Of a stretch of DNA of 32,861 nt, positions 6,704 through 14,579 are shown piece by piece. The stretch is from assembly GCA_002391065.1 (NCBI GenBank), contig DGRP01000033.1, positions 1 to 32,861 on the forward strand, in the 5' to 3' direction. The notes below the pieces were generated by a model, which had not been told where the DNA came from, did no database searches, and saw only the letters and a list, made by a program, of their open reading frames with translations. Origin of the DNA: Ruminococcus sp. UBA4385 (GTDB lineage: Bacteria > Bacillota_A > Clostridia > Oscillospirales > Ruminococcaceae). How positions within the stretch are numbered: the stretch's first letter is position 1; each line of letters opens with the position of its first letter. A program made the translations under genes and the position numbers.

Positions 6704-7651
6704 ATGGACACTGTTGTTAAGATCTCGGGGCTGGTGAAAAACTATAAGGAGCTTACAGCCGTAAATGATCTCAGCCTTGAAATTAAGGAGGGCGAGGTTT
6801 TCGGGCTTCTGGGACCTAACGGCTCGGGAAAGTCAACCACAATAAACTGTATGCTGTCGCTTCTCGACTTTAACAAGGGCGAGATAGAGCTCTTCGGCAA
6901 GCCTATGAGCCCGACTGCTTATGACATCAAGAAAAACATCGGCGTTATCATGCAGAACGTTGCCGTGTTTGACGAGCTGACAGTTTATGAGAACATCGAC
7001 TACTTCTGCGGCCTGTACATAACCGATAAGGCAGAGAGGAAAAAGTGCGTTGAGGACGCAATTAAATTTTCGGGGCTTGAGGACTTCACTAAGTTCAGAC
7101 CGAAGAAGCTTTCGGGAGGACTGCTCAGAAGGCTAAACATTGCCTGCGGTATCGCTCACAAACCGAAGCTTATTATCCTTGATGAGCCTACAGTCGCTGT
7201 TGACCCTCAGTCGAGAAACAAGATCCTTGAAGGCATTACCGAGCTTAACCGTCAGGGTGCTACTGTTATTTACACCTCTCACTATATGGAGGAGGTTGAG
7301 CAGATATGCTCAAGAATTGCTATCATCGACAAAGGAAAGAAGATAGCCGAGGGCACTAAGGAAGAGCTCAAAAAGATGGTGAAGAACACCGAAACTATCT
7401 CTATCCTTGCCTGTGAGATGGAGGGAAGCCTGCTCACAGAGATAAATGCTTTGCCCCATGTGCTTGAATCAACCTATGAGGATAAGAAGCTCACTGTGCA
7501 TTTCTCGGGCGGAAAGCATAATCTTCTCAGAGTCCTTGACTGCCTGCAGAAGCATGATGTGTCCTTCGGCAGAGTGTATTCCGAGCTTCCGACCCTGAAT
7601 GACGTGTTCTTGGAGCTTACAGGTACTGCTCTGAGAGATCAGGAGGGCTGA
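6704..7651 (+). CDS. ABC transporter ATP-binding protein (ABC-2 exporter)
   Basis: The 315-residue cytoplasmic ATPase of an exporter. Visible motifs are Walker A GPNGSGKST (about 37-45), a Q-loop with Gln in GVIMQN, signature LSGGLLRRLNIA (about 130), Walker B LIILDEPT, and the H-loop His in YTSHYMEEV. The C-terminal 70-80 residues form the extension usual in DrrA/CcmA-like exporters. The start at 6704 has GGAGGAG six bases upstream; an earlier ATG at 6689 overlaps that site and is less likely. Two permease genes follow directly. Substrate unknown; a drug, peptide or lipid is possible. Confidence 0.92.
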   Translation: MDTVVKISGLVKNYKELTAVNDLSLEIKEGEVFGLLGPNGSGKSTTINCMLSLLDFNKGEIELFGKPMSPTAYDIKKNIGVIMQNVAVFDELTVYENIDYFCGLYITDKAERKKCVEDAIKFSGLEDFTKFRPKKLSGGLLRRLNIACGIAHKPKLIILDEPTVAVDPQSRNKILEGITELNRQGATVIYTSHYMEEVEQICSRIAIIDKGKKIAEGTKEELKKMVKNTETISILACEMEGSLLTEINALPHVLESTYEDKKLTVHFSGGKHNLLRVLDCLQKHDVSFGRVYSELPTLNDVFLELTGTALRDQEG

Positions 7652-7652
7652 T

Positions 7653-8795
7653 ATGTTTTTACATAACTTCAAGTATGAGCTTCTAAGCAGTCTGCGTGTA
7701 AAAGACGTTGTGATATGGCTCATACTGTTTCCGATTGCGCTGGGAACCTGCTTCAAGGTGGCGTTTTCAAGCGTGTATGACAACACTATGGTGTTTGAGA
7801 CTATCGACGTCGCAGTTGTTGAGGATACAGATGAAATGCAGGCTCAGATGTTCCGTCAGATAATCAAGGACGTGAAAATGGACGATCAGCCGATGTTCAA
7901 GGTTAAGTACACCACTAAAGAGAAGGCTCTGAAAATGCTTGAGGACGAAAAGGTATCGGCTGTTATCTTCGAGGGTGAAGAGCTTAAAATGACTACTGCC
8001 TCAAACGGGCTTAAAGCAACTATAGTTCAGTCATTCCTGAACCAGTACACTCACAATGCCGACCTTATCATGACCGCTATGCTTTCAGATCAGAGTGACA
8101 CCGTTCAGAAAGTGACCGAGACCCTTTCCGCTGAAGTAAAGAGCATAAACAAAAAGGCTCTCACTCACGGTAACACGGATCTGTACATTCAGTACTTCTA
8201 TAACCTGATAGCAATGGTAGCGCTCTACGGTTCTCTTTCGGGACTGCATATAGCAATAGCAAATCAGGCCAACCTCTCCCCTCTCGGAGCAAGAAAGAAC
8301 ATCTCCCCTACCCCGAAGCTTATCTCAATATCTGCGGCTCTGTGCGGCACCTTCATACTGGAGCTTATCTGCACGGCTATAGCTGTAACCTACACTCGCT
8401 TTGTTCTGAACGTTGATTACGGCGACAGACTGGGCTTTGTATATCTGGCTGCATTTATAGGCGGCTGTCTGGGTGTGTCACTCGGGTTTATGGTAGGGTC
8501 CTTCGGCAGAATGAGCCAGAATGCAAAGAGTGCTCTTTGCAGCGGTGTGTCGCTGGGGCTGTGCTTTTTCAGCGGACTTATGGACGGCGGTATGAAGGCA
8601 AAGGTTGCACAGGACGCTCCGTGGTTTAACTATGTGAATCCTGCGGCTCTTATCTCTGACAGCGTTTACTGCCTGAACGTTTACGAGGATATGTCACGCT
8701 ACTGGGAGAAGATCATTTCCATGATCGTTATTACAGCAGTGTTCACCCTTGTGGGATTCATGCTGACAAGGAGGCGTAAGTATGCAAGTGTTTAA
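7653..8795 (+). CDS. ABC-2 type permease, first subunit
   Basis: A 380-residue membrane subunit. One TM segment near the N-terminus (about 18-36) is followed by an external domain of about 140 residues, and then about five TM segments between residues 185 and 375. The FNYVNPAALISDSVY segment before the last TM is characteristic of ABC-2 permeases. It begins just after the ATPase gene and ends inside the start of the second permease (14-bp overlap). It most likely forms a heterodimer with that partner. Confidence 0.9.
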   Translation: MFLHNFKYELLSSLRVKDVVIWLILFPIALGTCFKVAFSSVYDNTMVFETIDVAVVEDTDEMQAQMFRQIIKDVKMDDQPMFKVKYTTKEKALKMLEDEKVSAVIFEGEELKMTTASNGLKATIVQSFLNQYTHNADLIMTAMLSDQSDTVQKVTETLSAEVKSINKKALTHGNTDLYIQYFYNLIAMVALYGSLSGLHIAIANQANLSPLGARKNISPTPKLISISAALCGTFILELICTAIAVTYTRFVLNVDYGDRLGFVYLAAFIGGCLGVSLGFMVGSFGRMSQNAKSALCSGVSLGLCFFSGLMDGGMKAKVAQDAPWFNYVNPAALISDSVYCLNVYEDMSRYWEKIISMIVITAVFTLVGFMLTRRRKYASV

Positions 8796-9924
8796 GCTGT
8801 TTCTGAAAATACTGAAAAAGCATCTGCTGCCTGCGATCCTGTTTACGGGTATCTTTACGCTGATATTAGCATCTATCTCGACAAGCAGCTCTCAGGAGGA
8901 AAGCTACAAGCCCTCGGAGCTTCGCCTTGCTGTATATGACGAGGACAATACAGAAGCCAGCAAGCTTGCTGTAAAGTATATCTCCAAGGGCAACGAGATA
9001 TACAAAATCGACAACAATGATGACAAGCTGCTTGATGCTCTTTACTACACCACTATCCACTATGCGATAACAGTAAACGAGGGCTACTCCGAAAAGCTTG
9101 CAAGGGGCGAGACCGATGACCTCTTCACAGTGAGATACGTTCATGAGAACTTCTCAAACGCTCTTGCTGACTCAAAGCTCAATGAGTATACCAAGACTGT
9201 CAGTGCATACATCAAAACAGGACAGAGCATTGAGAAAGCTTCAAAGTCGGCTTCAAAGGCACTCTCGAAGCAAGTCAAGGTAAGCTATCAGCAGGACACA
9301 AAAACCTCTGATGAGATCATGGCTATGTTCTTCCAGTACCTGCCCTATGTGCTGTTCTCGGCTGTGCTGTCATCACTCGGTCCTGTGCTCATTATTATGA
9401 ACAAGAAAGAGGTTAAGGACAGAACTCACTGCTCGGCTGTAAAGCCCTCTGCGGAGACCTTCGGAAAGGTGCTCGGAGCTGTAGTCTTTGTAGGAGCTGT
9501 CTGGGCGATATTCTTGATTGCAGGCACAGTAATTTCGGGCACAGGCTACAAGGGAAATGCCCTCTACGCTGTGGCAAACTCTGTTATCTACGCAGTTATA
9601 TCGGCAGGAATATCAATACTGGTTTCATCGCTCGTAACAAATGACAATGTTCTGAACGTTATAGTGCAGATCTTCGGACTGGGTTCATCGTTCCTGTGCG
9701 GAGTGTTCGTTCCTCAGGAGTTTTTAGGCTCGGGCGTTCTGACTGCTGCGAAGATTCTTCCGGCATACTGGTATGTAAAGGCAAACAACAGCATTTTTGC
9801 ACTTTCCGACAGCACCTTCGACAAGAGCGAGATACTTATGTGCTTCGGTATTGAGATAGGCTTTGCGGTGCTTATCTTTGCAGGAGCGTTTATCTCGGTA
9901 AGAATGTCACGCAAAAAGGCGTGA
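8782..9924 (+). CDS. ABC-2 type permease, second subunit
   Basis: Equal in length (380 residues) and layout to its neighbour: TM at about 14-31, an external domain with YKPSELRLAVYDEDN, then TM segments from about residue 190 to the end. The start has AGGAGG upstream inside the previous gene. The pair with one ATPase and a TetR regulator forms a complete exporter operon. I see no clear terminator after it; the pheST promoter follows within 25 bp. Confidence 0.9.
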   Translation: MQVFKLFLKILKKHLLPAILFTGIFTLILASISTSSSQEESYKPSELRLAVYDEDNTEASKLAVKYISKGNEIYKIDNNDDKLLDALYYTTIHYAITVNEGYSEKLARGETDDLFTVRYVHENFSNALADSKLNEYTKTVSAYIKTGQSIEKASKSASKALSKQVKVSYQQDTKTSDEIMAMFFQYLPYVLFSAVLSSLGPVLIIMNKKEVKDRTHCSAVKPSAETFGKVLGAVVFVGAVWAIFLIAGTVISGTGYKGNALYAVANSVIYAVISAGISILVSSLVTNDNVLNVIVQIFGLGSSFLCGVFVPQEFLGSGVLTAAKILPAYWYVKANNSIFALSDSTFDKSEILMCFGIEIGFAVLIFAGAFISVRMSRKKA

Positions 9925-9947
9925 TTTGTAAACTTTCTATTAAACGC

Positions 9948-9976
9948 TTGAAAAATGTAATCGGGTGTGCTAAAAT
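9948..9976 (+). promoter_or_regulatory. Promoter of the pheST T-box leader
   Basis: TTGAAA (9948-9953) and TAAAAT (9971-9976) with a 17-nt spacer, about 20-30 bases before the first T-box helix. Confidence 0.7.
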
Positions 9977-9994
9977 AAATACGTTAATATCACG

Positions 9995-10234
9995 AAAACA
10001 CTGTGACCAAGAGAGTAAGCTGACAAATCACTTCTCAGAGAGATGTACATTTTGCTGAAAGTACATTGCTGTGATGTCTGCCGAAGTTCACTTGTGAGTG
10101 GCACTGCCGAAGCAACAGTAAGCGGTGACGCAATGTCTGCGTTAAAGACAGGGGAATGATGGTTCCTTATTGGGTGGTACAGCAGAAGCGGATATCGGTT
10201 CTGTCCTGATAACAAGGACAGGACCGTTTTTTTA
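9995..10234 (+). promoter_or_regulatory. T-box riboswitch, tRNA-Phe specific
   Basis: The leader controls pheST by sensing uncharged tRNA-Phe. It shows AGAGAGTA (about 10010-10017), CAGAGAG (10036-10042), an apical stem of ATGTAC (10043-10048) with GTACAT (10061-10066), and the specifier region GAAG-TTC-AC with specifier TTC (Phe) at 10087-10089. The T-box itself is GGGTGGTAC (about 10172-10180) with the tRNA-end-pairing bulge TGGT (10175-10178); its last T would pair with the A discriminator of tRNA-Phe. A terminator follows. The specifier agrees with the downstream genes, which makes the call strong. Confidence 0.93.
10195..10234 (+). terminator. Regulated terminator of the T-box
   Basis: GGTTCTGTCCT (10197-10207) pairs with AGGACAGGACC (10215-10225), with one G-U pair, followed by seven T. 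The antiterminator formed by the T-box sequence would compete with it. Confidence 0.88.
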
Positions 10235-10346
10235 TCTACTTATCTCAGCGGCAGCTATTGAAAAGCCAACGCAGAATAACGGCGTAAGATGGTGCAGGGT
10301 TTTCCCTGCGGGCAGAGCCGTTTTTTTATCTACTTATCTCAGCGGC
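10224..10346 (+). repeat. 29-bp direct repeat bracketing mosaic repeat copy 2
   Basis: A 29-bp sequence starting CCGTTTTTTTATC and ending CTCAGCGGC occurs at 10224-10252 and again, identical, at 10318-10346 (94-bp offset). Between them, from about 10243 to 10312, lies a mosaic repeat copy with the module CTCAGCGGCAGCTATTG and the palindrome GCAGGGTTTTCCCTGC (10294-10309). The second 29-mer thus repeats the poly-T tail of the T-box terminator without its stem. All of it is transcribed in the pheS leader. Confidence 0.8.
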
Positions 10347-10406
10347 CGCACTGTTTTTGTTTTTTTAGTTTTCTCTTAACCGAAATAAATGAAAGGAATG
10401 GTAAAA

Positions 10407-11426
10407 ATGAAAGACGAACTCAGACACATCGAAGAGCGTGCCAAAGAAGAGCTCGGACAGATCGGCGATACCAAAGCCCTTGAGGAATTCCGTGTGAAGT
10501 TTCTCGGCAAAAAAGGTGAGATCACCGCTATCCTGAAGCAGATGGGCAAGCTCTCCGCAGAAGAGAGACCTGCTATGGGTCAGCTCGCTAACAAGATCAG
10601 AGCAAGCATTGAAACTGCTCTCAACCAGAAGAAGGAGGAGCTTAAATCGGCTCAGGAGGCCAAAAGGCTCAAGGACGAGACTATTGACGTTACCCTCCCG
10701 GGCAAAGCTTCCCGTGTGGGAAGACCTCACCCACTCAATGCTACACTTGAAGAGATCGAAGAGGTATTCCTCGGTATGGGCTTTAATATAGTTGACGGCC
10801 CCGAGGTTGAGACCGACCACTACTGCTTTGAGGCTCTCAATATGCCCAAGCACCACCCTGCAAGGGATACTCAGGACACCTTCTACATTAATGAGAATGT
10901 CCTGCTCAGAACGCAGACATCGAGCGTTCAGATAAGAGTTATGGAAAAGACCAAGCCCCCGATAAGAATTATCTCACCGGGCAGAGTTTACCGTTCCGAT
11001 GCTGTTGACGCTACACACTCACCTCTGTTCCACCAGATAGAGGGTCTTGTAATAGACAAGGGCATCACTATGGCTGACCTGAAGGGTACGCTGGAGCTTC
11101 TTATGCAGAGAATTTACGGCGACGAGGCAAAGGTGCGTTTCCGTCCTCACCACTTCCCTTACACCGAGCCCTCGGCAGAGGTTGACCTTATGTGCTTTAA
11201 CTGCCACGGCAAGGGCTGCTCAATGTGCAAGCAGGAGGGCTGGGTTGAGCTCCTGGGCTCCGGTATGGTACACCCGAAGGTGCTCGCTGACTGCGGCATT
11301 GACCCCGAGGTTTACAGCGGCTTTGCATTCGGTATCGGTCTTGAGCGTATCACTATGGGACGCTACAGCATCAACGATATGAGACTGCTGTACGAAAACG
11401 ATATGAGATTTTTAGAGCAGTTCTGA
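10407..11426 (+). CDS. pheS: Phenylalanine-tRNA ligase alpha subunit
   Basis: The catalytic alpha chain charges tRNA-Phe as part of an alpha2-beta2 enzyme. An N-terminal coiled-coil arm (about 1-85) is followed by the class II core with GPEVETDHYCFEALN, the HPARDTQDTFY segment, motif 2 around RIISPGRVYRSD and motif 3 GFAFGIGLERITM. A four-Cys stretch, MCFNCHGKGCSMC, lies before the GSGMVHP segment and may bind metal. The start at 10407 follows AAAGGA at suitable spacing; an in-frame ATG at 10389 precedes the ribosome site. At 339 residues the length is normal. Controlled by the T-box upstream. Confidence 0.97.
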   Translation: MKDELRHIEERAKEELGQIGDTKALEEFRVKFLGKKGEITAILKQMGKLSAEERPAMGQLANKIRASIETALNQKKEELKSAQEAKRLKDETIDVTLPGKASRVGRPHPLNATLEEIEEVFLGMGFNIVDGPEVETDHYCFEALNMPKHHPARDTQDTFYINENVLLRTQTSSVQIRVMEKTKPPIRIISPGRVYRSDAVDATHSPLFHQIEGLVIDKGITMADLKGTLELLMQRIYGDEAKVRFRPHHFPYTEPSAEVDLMCFNCHGKGCSMCKQEGWVELLGSGMVHPKVLADCGIDPEVYSGFAFGIGLERITMGRYSINDMRLLYENDMRFLEQF

Positions 11427-11442
11427 TCAGGAGGTAACAAGA

Positions 11443-13857
11443 ATGGATCTTTCAATGAGATGGCTCGCAGACTATGTTGACTGCGATATGCCTATAAAGG
11501 ATTTTGTTTCGGGCCTGACTATTTCGGGCTCAAAGGTCGAGTGCTACAACGTTGAGGGAGACTACCTCTCAAATGTGGTTGTAGGACAGGTAAAGGAGAT
11601 AGAGCGTCACCCCGATTCCGACCATATGTGGATAACCCAGATAGATGTCGGCGAGGACGAGCTCGTTCAGATAGTAACGGGTGCTCAGAATGTGAAGAAG
11701 GGCGACTTCGTTCCTGTTGCAAAGCACAAGTCCACGGTTCTCCACGAGGGCAAGCCCGTGAAGATCACAAAGGGCAAGCTCAGAGGTGTGGCTTCAAACG
11801 GTATGCTCTGCTCGCTTGATGAGCTCGGACTGAGCATTCATGACTTCCCCTATGCTATTGAAGACGGTATATTTATCCTCGGCGATGACTGCGACAAAAC
11901 TGTCGGCACTGACATCAAAAAGGCTATCGGCTTTGATGATACCTGCGTTGAGTTTGAAATAACCTCAAACCGCCCCGACTGTATGTCTGTTATCGGTCTT
12001 GCAAGAGAGACAGCAGCTACCTTCAACACCAAGCTTAATGTAAAGAAGCCCGAGTACAAGGGCATTGACGGAAAGATAAGCGATCTGCTCAGCGTTAAGA
12101 TACACAACACCGACCTCTGCAAGAGATACATCGGTGCTATAGTTAAAAACGTAAAGATAGAGCCCTCTCCCCGCTGGATGAGAGAAAGGCTCAGAGCATC
12201 GGGCGTGCGCCCTATCAATAACCTTGTTGATATCACAAACTACGTTATGCTTGAATACGGCAGACCTATGCACGCATTCGACCTCAGATATGTTGAGGGC
12301 GGAGAGATCAATGTCAGAAATGCCGAAGCAGGCGAAAAGATAACCACTCTTGACGGTGTGGAAAGAGAGCTTTCTCCCGAAATGCTCGTTATCGCAGATG
12401 CTAAAAAGCCCGTAGCCGTTGCAGGTGTAATGGGCGGTGAGTACAGCGGTATTATGGAGGACACTACTACTGTAGTATTTGAGTCAGCCTGCTTTGACGG
12501 TGCTTCTGTCAGAACTACTGCGAAGAAGCTCGGTATGAGGACTGACGCTTCAGCAAGATATGAAAAGGGTCTTGACCCTCACGAGTGCTATGAAGCTCTT
12601 ATGAGAGCCTGCCAGCTCGTTGAGGAGCTCGGTGCAGGTGAGGTGCTCAGGGAGTACATCGACGAGAATTACCAGAGTGAAGAGCCTGCAAGCGTTGAGT
12701 TCTCCGCTGAGTGGATAAACAAGTTCCTCGGCACCGATATACCCGAGGCCGAGATGATAGAGTACCTTGAAAGACTTGAATTCAAGGTTGAAAACGGAAG
12801 AGTTTACGCTCCGTGGTTCAGAATTGACATCGGTGTCAAGGCTGATATAGCAGAGGAAGTCGCAAGACTTTACGGCTACAACAGGATACCCGATACTATT
12901 ATCCGCGGTGTTGCCGAGGCTAAGCTCTCGCCTAAGCAGAAGTTTGAAAGACAGCTGAAAAGAGCTATGATCTCAATGGGTATGAATGAGATAAGCACAT
13001 TCTCGTTCATTTCGCCTAAGTACCTTGACAAGATAAACCTCCCCGAGGACAGCAAGCTGAGAAACACAGTAACTATCTCCAATCCTCTCGGCGAGGACAC
13101 AAGCATAATGAGAACAACTATCCTGCCCTCGCTTATGGAAGTGCTTTCGAGAAACAACAGCTACCGCAACCCCGAGTGCTATGCATTTGAGCTTGGAAAC
13201 GAGTATCTGCCTGTAGAGGGCGAGGTTCTCCCAGAAGAGCCTGCAAGACTGGTATTCGGCTTCTATGACACAGAAACAAAGGCTGACTTCTATGACCTCA
13301 AGGGTATTGCCGAGGGTCTGCTTGAAAAGGCAGGAGCTGAGAATGTTGAGTTCGAGAGACCGACAGAGAACTGTGAGTTTGCAGAGAAGGCTTCGTTCCA
13401 CCCCGGAAGATCGGCAGTTATCCTAGTTGACGGCAAGCAGATAGGCATTATCGGTGAGCTTCACCCGAAGGTACTGGAAAACTACGGCATCTCGGCAAGA
13501 GCTTATGCAGGAAAAATAAATGTTCCCGAGCTTATGGAGCTCTGCACAGAAACAAAGACCTATAAGCCTCTGCCTAAGTTCCCGGCTTCCCTGAGAGACA
13601 TTTCGGTAGTTGTAAATGATGATGTGCCTGTGGCTGAGCTTGAAAAGGCTATCAGAAAGGCTGTAGGCTCTATCCTTGAGAAGGTAACACTGTTTGACGT
13701 TTACAAGGGCGAGCAGATAGACGCAGGAAAGAAGTCGGTATCGTTCTCTATCTCAATGCGTTCACATGACGGAACCCTTACCGATGAGCAGGCTGACAAG
13801 GCAATGGCTAAGGTAGTAGATGCTTTGTCGAAGCTTGGCGCTGAACTCAGATCTTAA
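11443..13857 (+). CDS. pheT: Phenylalanine-tRNA ligase beta subunit
   Basis: The 804-residue beta chain has the usual domain order: tRNA-binding OB fold (about 40-150, with VVVGQVKEIERHPDSD), B3/B4 editing domain (about 210-380, with PINNLVDITNYVM and VAGVMGGEYSG), B5 domain (about 400-475), the class II-like pseudo-catalytic core, and a C-terminal FDX-ACB anticodon-binding domain (about 710-804, starting FPASLRDISVVV). It lies 16 bp after pheS with AGGAGG upstream, so the two subunits are co-expressed. No clear hairpin terminator follows; a conserved element instead starts nine bases after the stop. Confidence 0.97.
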   Translation: MDLSMRWLADYVDCDMPIKDFVSGLTISGSKVECYNVEGDYLSNVVVGQVKEIERHPDSDHMWITQIDVGEDELVQIVTGAQNVKKGDFVPVAKHKSTVLHEGKPVKITKGKLRGVASNGMLCSLDELGLSIHDFPYAIEDGIFILGDDCDKTVGTDIKKAIGFDDTCVEFEITSNRPDCMSVIGLARETAATFNTKLNVKKPEYKGIDGKISDLLSVKIHNTDLCKRYIGAIVKNVKIEPSPRWMRERLRASGVRPINNLVDITNYVMLEYGRPMHAFDLRYVEGGEINVRNAEAGEKITTLDGVERELSPEMLVIADAKKPVAVAGVMGGEYSGIMEDTTTVVFESACFDGASVRTTAKKLGMRTDASARYEKGLDPHECYEALMRACQLVEELGAGEVLREYIDENYQSEEPASVEFSAEWINKFLGTDIPEAEMIEYLERLEFKVENGRVYAPWFRIDIGVKADIAEEVARLYGYNRIPDTIIRGVAEAKLSPKQKFERQLKRAMISMGMNEISTFSFISPKYLDKINLPEDSKLRNTVTISNPLGEDTSIMRTTILPSLMEVLSRNNSYRNPECYAFELGNEYLPVEGEVLPEEPARLVFGFYDTETKADFYDLKGIAEGLLEKAGAENVEFERPTENCEFAEKASFHPGRSAVILVDGKQIGIIGELHPKVLENYGISARAYAGKINVPELMELCTETKTYKPLPKFPASLRDISVVVNDDVPVAELEKAIRKAVGSILEKVTLFDVYKGEQIDAGKKSVSFSISMRSHDGTLTDEQADKAMAKVVDALSKLGAELRS

Positions 13858-13866
13858 AATACGTTT

Positions 13867-13907
13867 TTCTGTTACAAAAAATGTACTTGAAAATTGTGTA
13901 AAACGTA
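13867..13907 (+). other. Post-stop sequence element, copy 1
   Basis: TTCTGTTACAAAAAATGT (13867-13884), a 9-nt variable spacer and TTGTGTAAAACGTA (13894-13907). The same two blocks, with one fewer A in the first block, occur on the minus strand at 16149-16110, again with a 9-nt spacer and about 10 bases past a stop codon. Function unknown. ACGTTTT (13861-13867) could also pair with AAAACGT (13900-13906). Confidence 0.6.
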
Positions 13908-13925
13908 CAAATTTCAGTTCAGCCC

Positions 13926-13954
13926 TTGTTATTTTCATCAAGATAGGTTATACT
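13926..13954 (+). promoter_or_regulatory. Promoter of ireB
   Basis: TTGTTA (13926-13931) and TATACT (13949-13954) with a 17-nt spacer, about 95 bases before the ireB start. Confidence 0.65.
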
Positions 13955-14049
13955 ATATTATGTAGCGTATTATTATGCTAAAGAGACAGGAAACAGTCAC
14001 AGCAATCAGACCTGCTACAAACTGTAACAAATGAAAAGGAGCTGATCTT

Positions 14050-14295
14050 ATGTACGAACAGACGATGGAATTTTCGGTTCAGAGAGACAAGGAAACAGAG
14101 CTGAAAAAGAACCTGACGGTCATCTATGATGCTCTGAAAGAAAAAGGCTATAACCCTATCAATCAGATAGTGGGATATATCCTGTCCGAAGACCCGACAT
14201 ACATAACGACCTACAACAATGCAAGAAGCCTTATCCGCCATATTGACAGAGATGAGCTTTTGCAGGCGTTAGTTCGGTCATATCTTGAAGCCTGA
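14050..14295 (+). CDS. ireB: IreB family regulatory protein (UPF0297/YrzL)
   Basis: A small cytosolic protein of 81 residues, the usual family length. The conserved core [21 protein letters not shown], shortened here to its start [14 protein letters not shown], the DPTYI segment, NARSLIR and the DELLQALV end are all present. In Enterococcus, IreB is a substrate of the Ser/Thr kinase IreK and affects cephalosporin resistance. In many Bacillota it lies next to alaS and the Holliday-junction resolvase gene; here it stands alone with its own promoter. AAAGGAGCTG precedes the ATG. Its last five codons are the start of a 90-bp tandem repeat that continues past the stop. Confidence 0.95.
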   Translation: MYEQTMEFSVQRDKETELKKNLTVIYDALKEKGYNPINQIVGYILSEDPTYITTYNNARSLIRHIDRDELLQALVRSYLEA

Positions 14296-14480
14296 GTTGT
14301 CTCAGCGGCGGCTATTGAAAAGCTCACACAAAATTATGACGTGAGTCAGCCGTGCGGCGAGCACAGGTCTTATCTTGAAGCCTGAACTGTCTTAGCGGCG
14401 GCTATTGAAAAACTCACACAAAACTACAGCGTGAGTTAGCTGTGCGGCGAGCACAGGTCTTATCTTGAAGCGTAAGCTGT
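14281..14480 (+). repeat. 90-bp tandem repeat (2.2 units) starting in the ireB 3' end, made of mosaic repeat sequence
   Basis: Units start at 14281, 14371 and 14461 (partial), each opening with TATCTTGAAGC. Each begins with a copy of the last ireB codons and an in-frame stop (TGA, TGA, TAA), because 90 is a multiple of three. The body holds the modules AGCGGCGGCTATTGAAAA and GTGCGGCGAGCAC shared with the copies near 10250 and 380. The two full units differ at about ten positions, so the duplication is not very recent or has been diversified. Confidence 0.9.
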
Positions 14481-14493
14481 CACAAAAGTGATA

Positions 14494-14527
14494 AAGAGAG
14501 TGGAACATATTCCCACTCTCTTTTTTG
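14494..14527 (+). terminator. Terminator after ireB and its repeat
   Basis: GAGAGTGG pairs with CCACTCTC across an 8-9 nt loop, followed by six T. The tandem repeat is therefore inside the ireB transcript. Confidence 0.88.
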
Positions 14528-14579
14528 TTTTATTATCGGCTTTCGGGGATAAACTATCCTCAGAAACGGAGGTAATAAA

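Noticed and set aside
10170..10379. Short frames across the pheS leader
   Set aside because: They cross the T-box, terminator and mosaic repeat; the regulatory reading explains the region better.
14281..14480. Possible CRISPR array
   Set aside because: The 90-bp period is contiguous with no unique spacers, and there are no cas genes.
14528..14579. Promoter for the PdaA-like gene
   Set aside because: Only poor -35/-10 matches with unsuitable spacing are visible, so no call is made.
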